From positions 62,001-126,000 of the forward strand of contig JAUIMM010002349.1 in the NCBI GenBank assembly GCA_031769625.1: 64,000 nucleotides of DNA, read 5' to 3'. Below, one piece after another: positions 63,601-64,000 of the stretch. This stretch comes from Taudactylus pleione. Taxonomy: Eukaryota > Chordata > Amphibia > Anura > Myobatrachidae. How positions within the stretch are numbered: position 1 is the stretch's first letter; every line of letters begins with the position of its first letter. The notes beneath the pieces were generated by a model that ran no database searches, had not been told where the DNA came from, and was given only the letters and a program-made list of their open reading frames with translations. The translations under genes were made by a program, and so were the position numbers.

Positions 63601-64000
63601 ATCTTTTTTAAGTTGTACCAACATTTTTAAGCAGAATTTGGGGATTTTTGAAGATAAAAAATTTGGGCCGATTTTTAAGGTCCGGGGCTTATGTAATTTT
63701 TCATACGGGTAAATATATTTCTGGTGAGTTCTGTGTCAAAATTAAGCACCAAAATCATCTTCTGTCACTGCAGCAAATCTTTTTTAAGTTGTACCAACAT
63801 TTTTAAGCAGAATTTGGGGATTTTTGAAAATAAAAAATTTTGGCCAATTTTTAAGGTCCGGGGCTTACGTAATTTTTCATATGGGTAAATATATTTCTGG
63901 TGAGTTCTGTGTCAAAATTATGCACCAAAATCAACTTCTGCCACTGCAGGAAATCTTTTTTAAGTTGTACCAACATTTTTAATCAGAATTTGGGGAATTT
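60661..64000 (+). repeat. Copy of 34.7-37.7 kb followed by copy of 40.65-41.04 kb
   Basis: Offsets to the earlier block are 25,936-25,938 (34725/60661, 35640/61577, 36162/62099, 36911/62848, 37261/63199). From about 62.85 kb the sequence also matches 39.885 kb onward at an offset of 22,963. After 63.6 kb only that second match holds (GATAAAAAATTTGGGCCG, then TTTTTAATCAGAATTTGG at the very end). The array continues past the window. Confidence 0.85.

Larger units (their letters stand above)
1..64000 (+). repeat. Satellite DNA array, 174/176-bp monomer, about 365 head-to-tail copies
   Basis: Every part of the window is the same unit repeated. Landmarks such as GTACCAACATTTTTAAGCAG, AAGGTCCGGGGCTTACGTAA and TAAATATATTTCTGGTGAG recur every 174-176 bases from the first base to the last. 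All copies share one orientation, and I found no inverted segment, no gap and no foreign insertion. The window starts and ends inside monomers, so the array extends beyond both sides. Arrays of this size with nucleosome-scale AT-rich units are typical of centromeric or pericentromeric heterochromatin in plants and animals. That location is inferred from array form alone. I do not recognise the satellite family or the species. Confidence 0.98.

Noticed and set aside
1..64000. CRISPR array
   Set aside because: The repeats are contiguous 174-176 bp units with no short identical repeats separated by unique spacers, and there are no cas genes.
1..64000. Transposon, retroelement or SINE array
   Set aside because: No terminal repeats, target-site duplications, reverse transcriptase, transposase or internal Pol III boxes are visible, and the units abut directly.
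1..64000. CENP-B box
   Set aside because: No segment of the monomer resembles the conserved TTCG....A..CGGG core; the CpG cluster has a different sequence and spacing.
1..64000. Telomeric or rDNA-related repeat
   Set aside because: There is no short G-rich telomere-type repeat and no stretch resembling rRNA or tRNA; the unit is far too AT-rich and too short for an rDNA spacer with genes.

Overview
The whole 64,000-base window is one uninterrupted, head-to-tail tandem satellite array. It holds roughly 365 copies of an AT-rich monomer of 174 or 176 bp. By hand count, one 176-bp example has about 32% G+C. I see no protein-coding gene, tRNA, rRNA, transposon, CRISPR array or single-copy sequence. 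All monomers read in the same orientation. This is a eukaryotic chromosome region of centromeric, pericentromeric or other heterochromatic type. The species cannot be named from the sequence. A CpG cluster in each monomer carries frequent C-to-T and G-to-A changes, which suggests a host that methylates CpG.

Monomer anatomy (counting from the AAGCACC motif): positions 1-30 run to a CTGCAG site; 31-82 are a conserved core with T-runs; 83-98 are a length-variable A/T linker; 99-140 hold all four common CpGs, including the palindrome TTACGTAA; 144-153 are the palindrome AAATATATTT; 157 to the end is a GTGAGT... joint that exists in a 2-bp shorter and a 2-bp longer form.

Layout. The array is a mosaic of multi-monomer blocks that were duplicated in tandem, with no single fixed higher-order repeat. 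From left to right: a mixed segment (1-1550); a 16-monomer repeat of about 2.80 kb (1.55-6.07 kb) containing a 5-monomer duplication; a 13-monomer repeat of 2,279 bp (5.57-10.2 kb); a 34-monomer repeat of about 5.95 kb (9.7-15.0 and 15.7-21.0 kb); a patchwork with two more 5-monomer duplications (21.0-25.7 kb); a 47-monomer repeat of 8,218 bp (25.1-29.2 and 33.4-37.5 kb) separated by a copy of the 18-21 kb segment that carries a 6-monomer duplication; a 19-monomer repeat of 3,324 bp (34.3-40.6 kb); and a 49-monomer repeat of 8,591 bp (39.7-48.3 and 48.3-60.2 kb). The second 49-monomer copy was enlarged by a later 3,329-bp, 19-monomer duplication. The final 3.3 kb repeats the 34.7-37.7 kb block and then the 40.7-41.0 kb block.

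The most informative content is evolutionary. Nested offsets that add up exactly (8,591 + 3,329 = 11,920) let the order of several unequal-exchange events be read from the sequence. Short open frames occur on both strands because the monomer has few stops in some frames. They nearly all begin at GTG or TTG and are repeat artefacts, so none is annotated as a gene.
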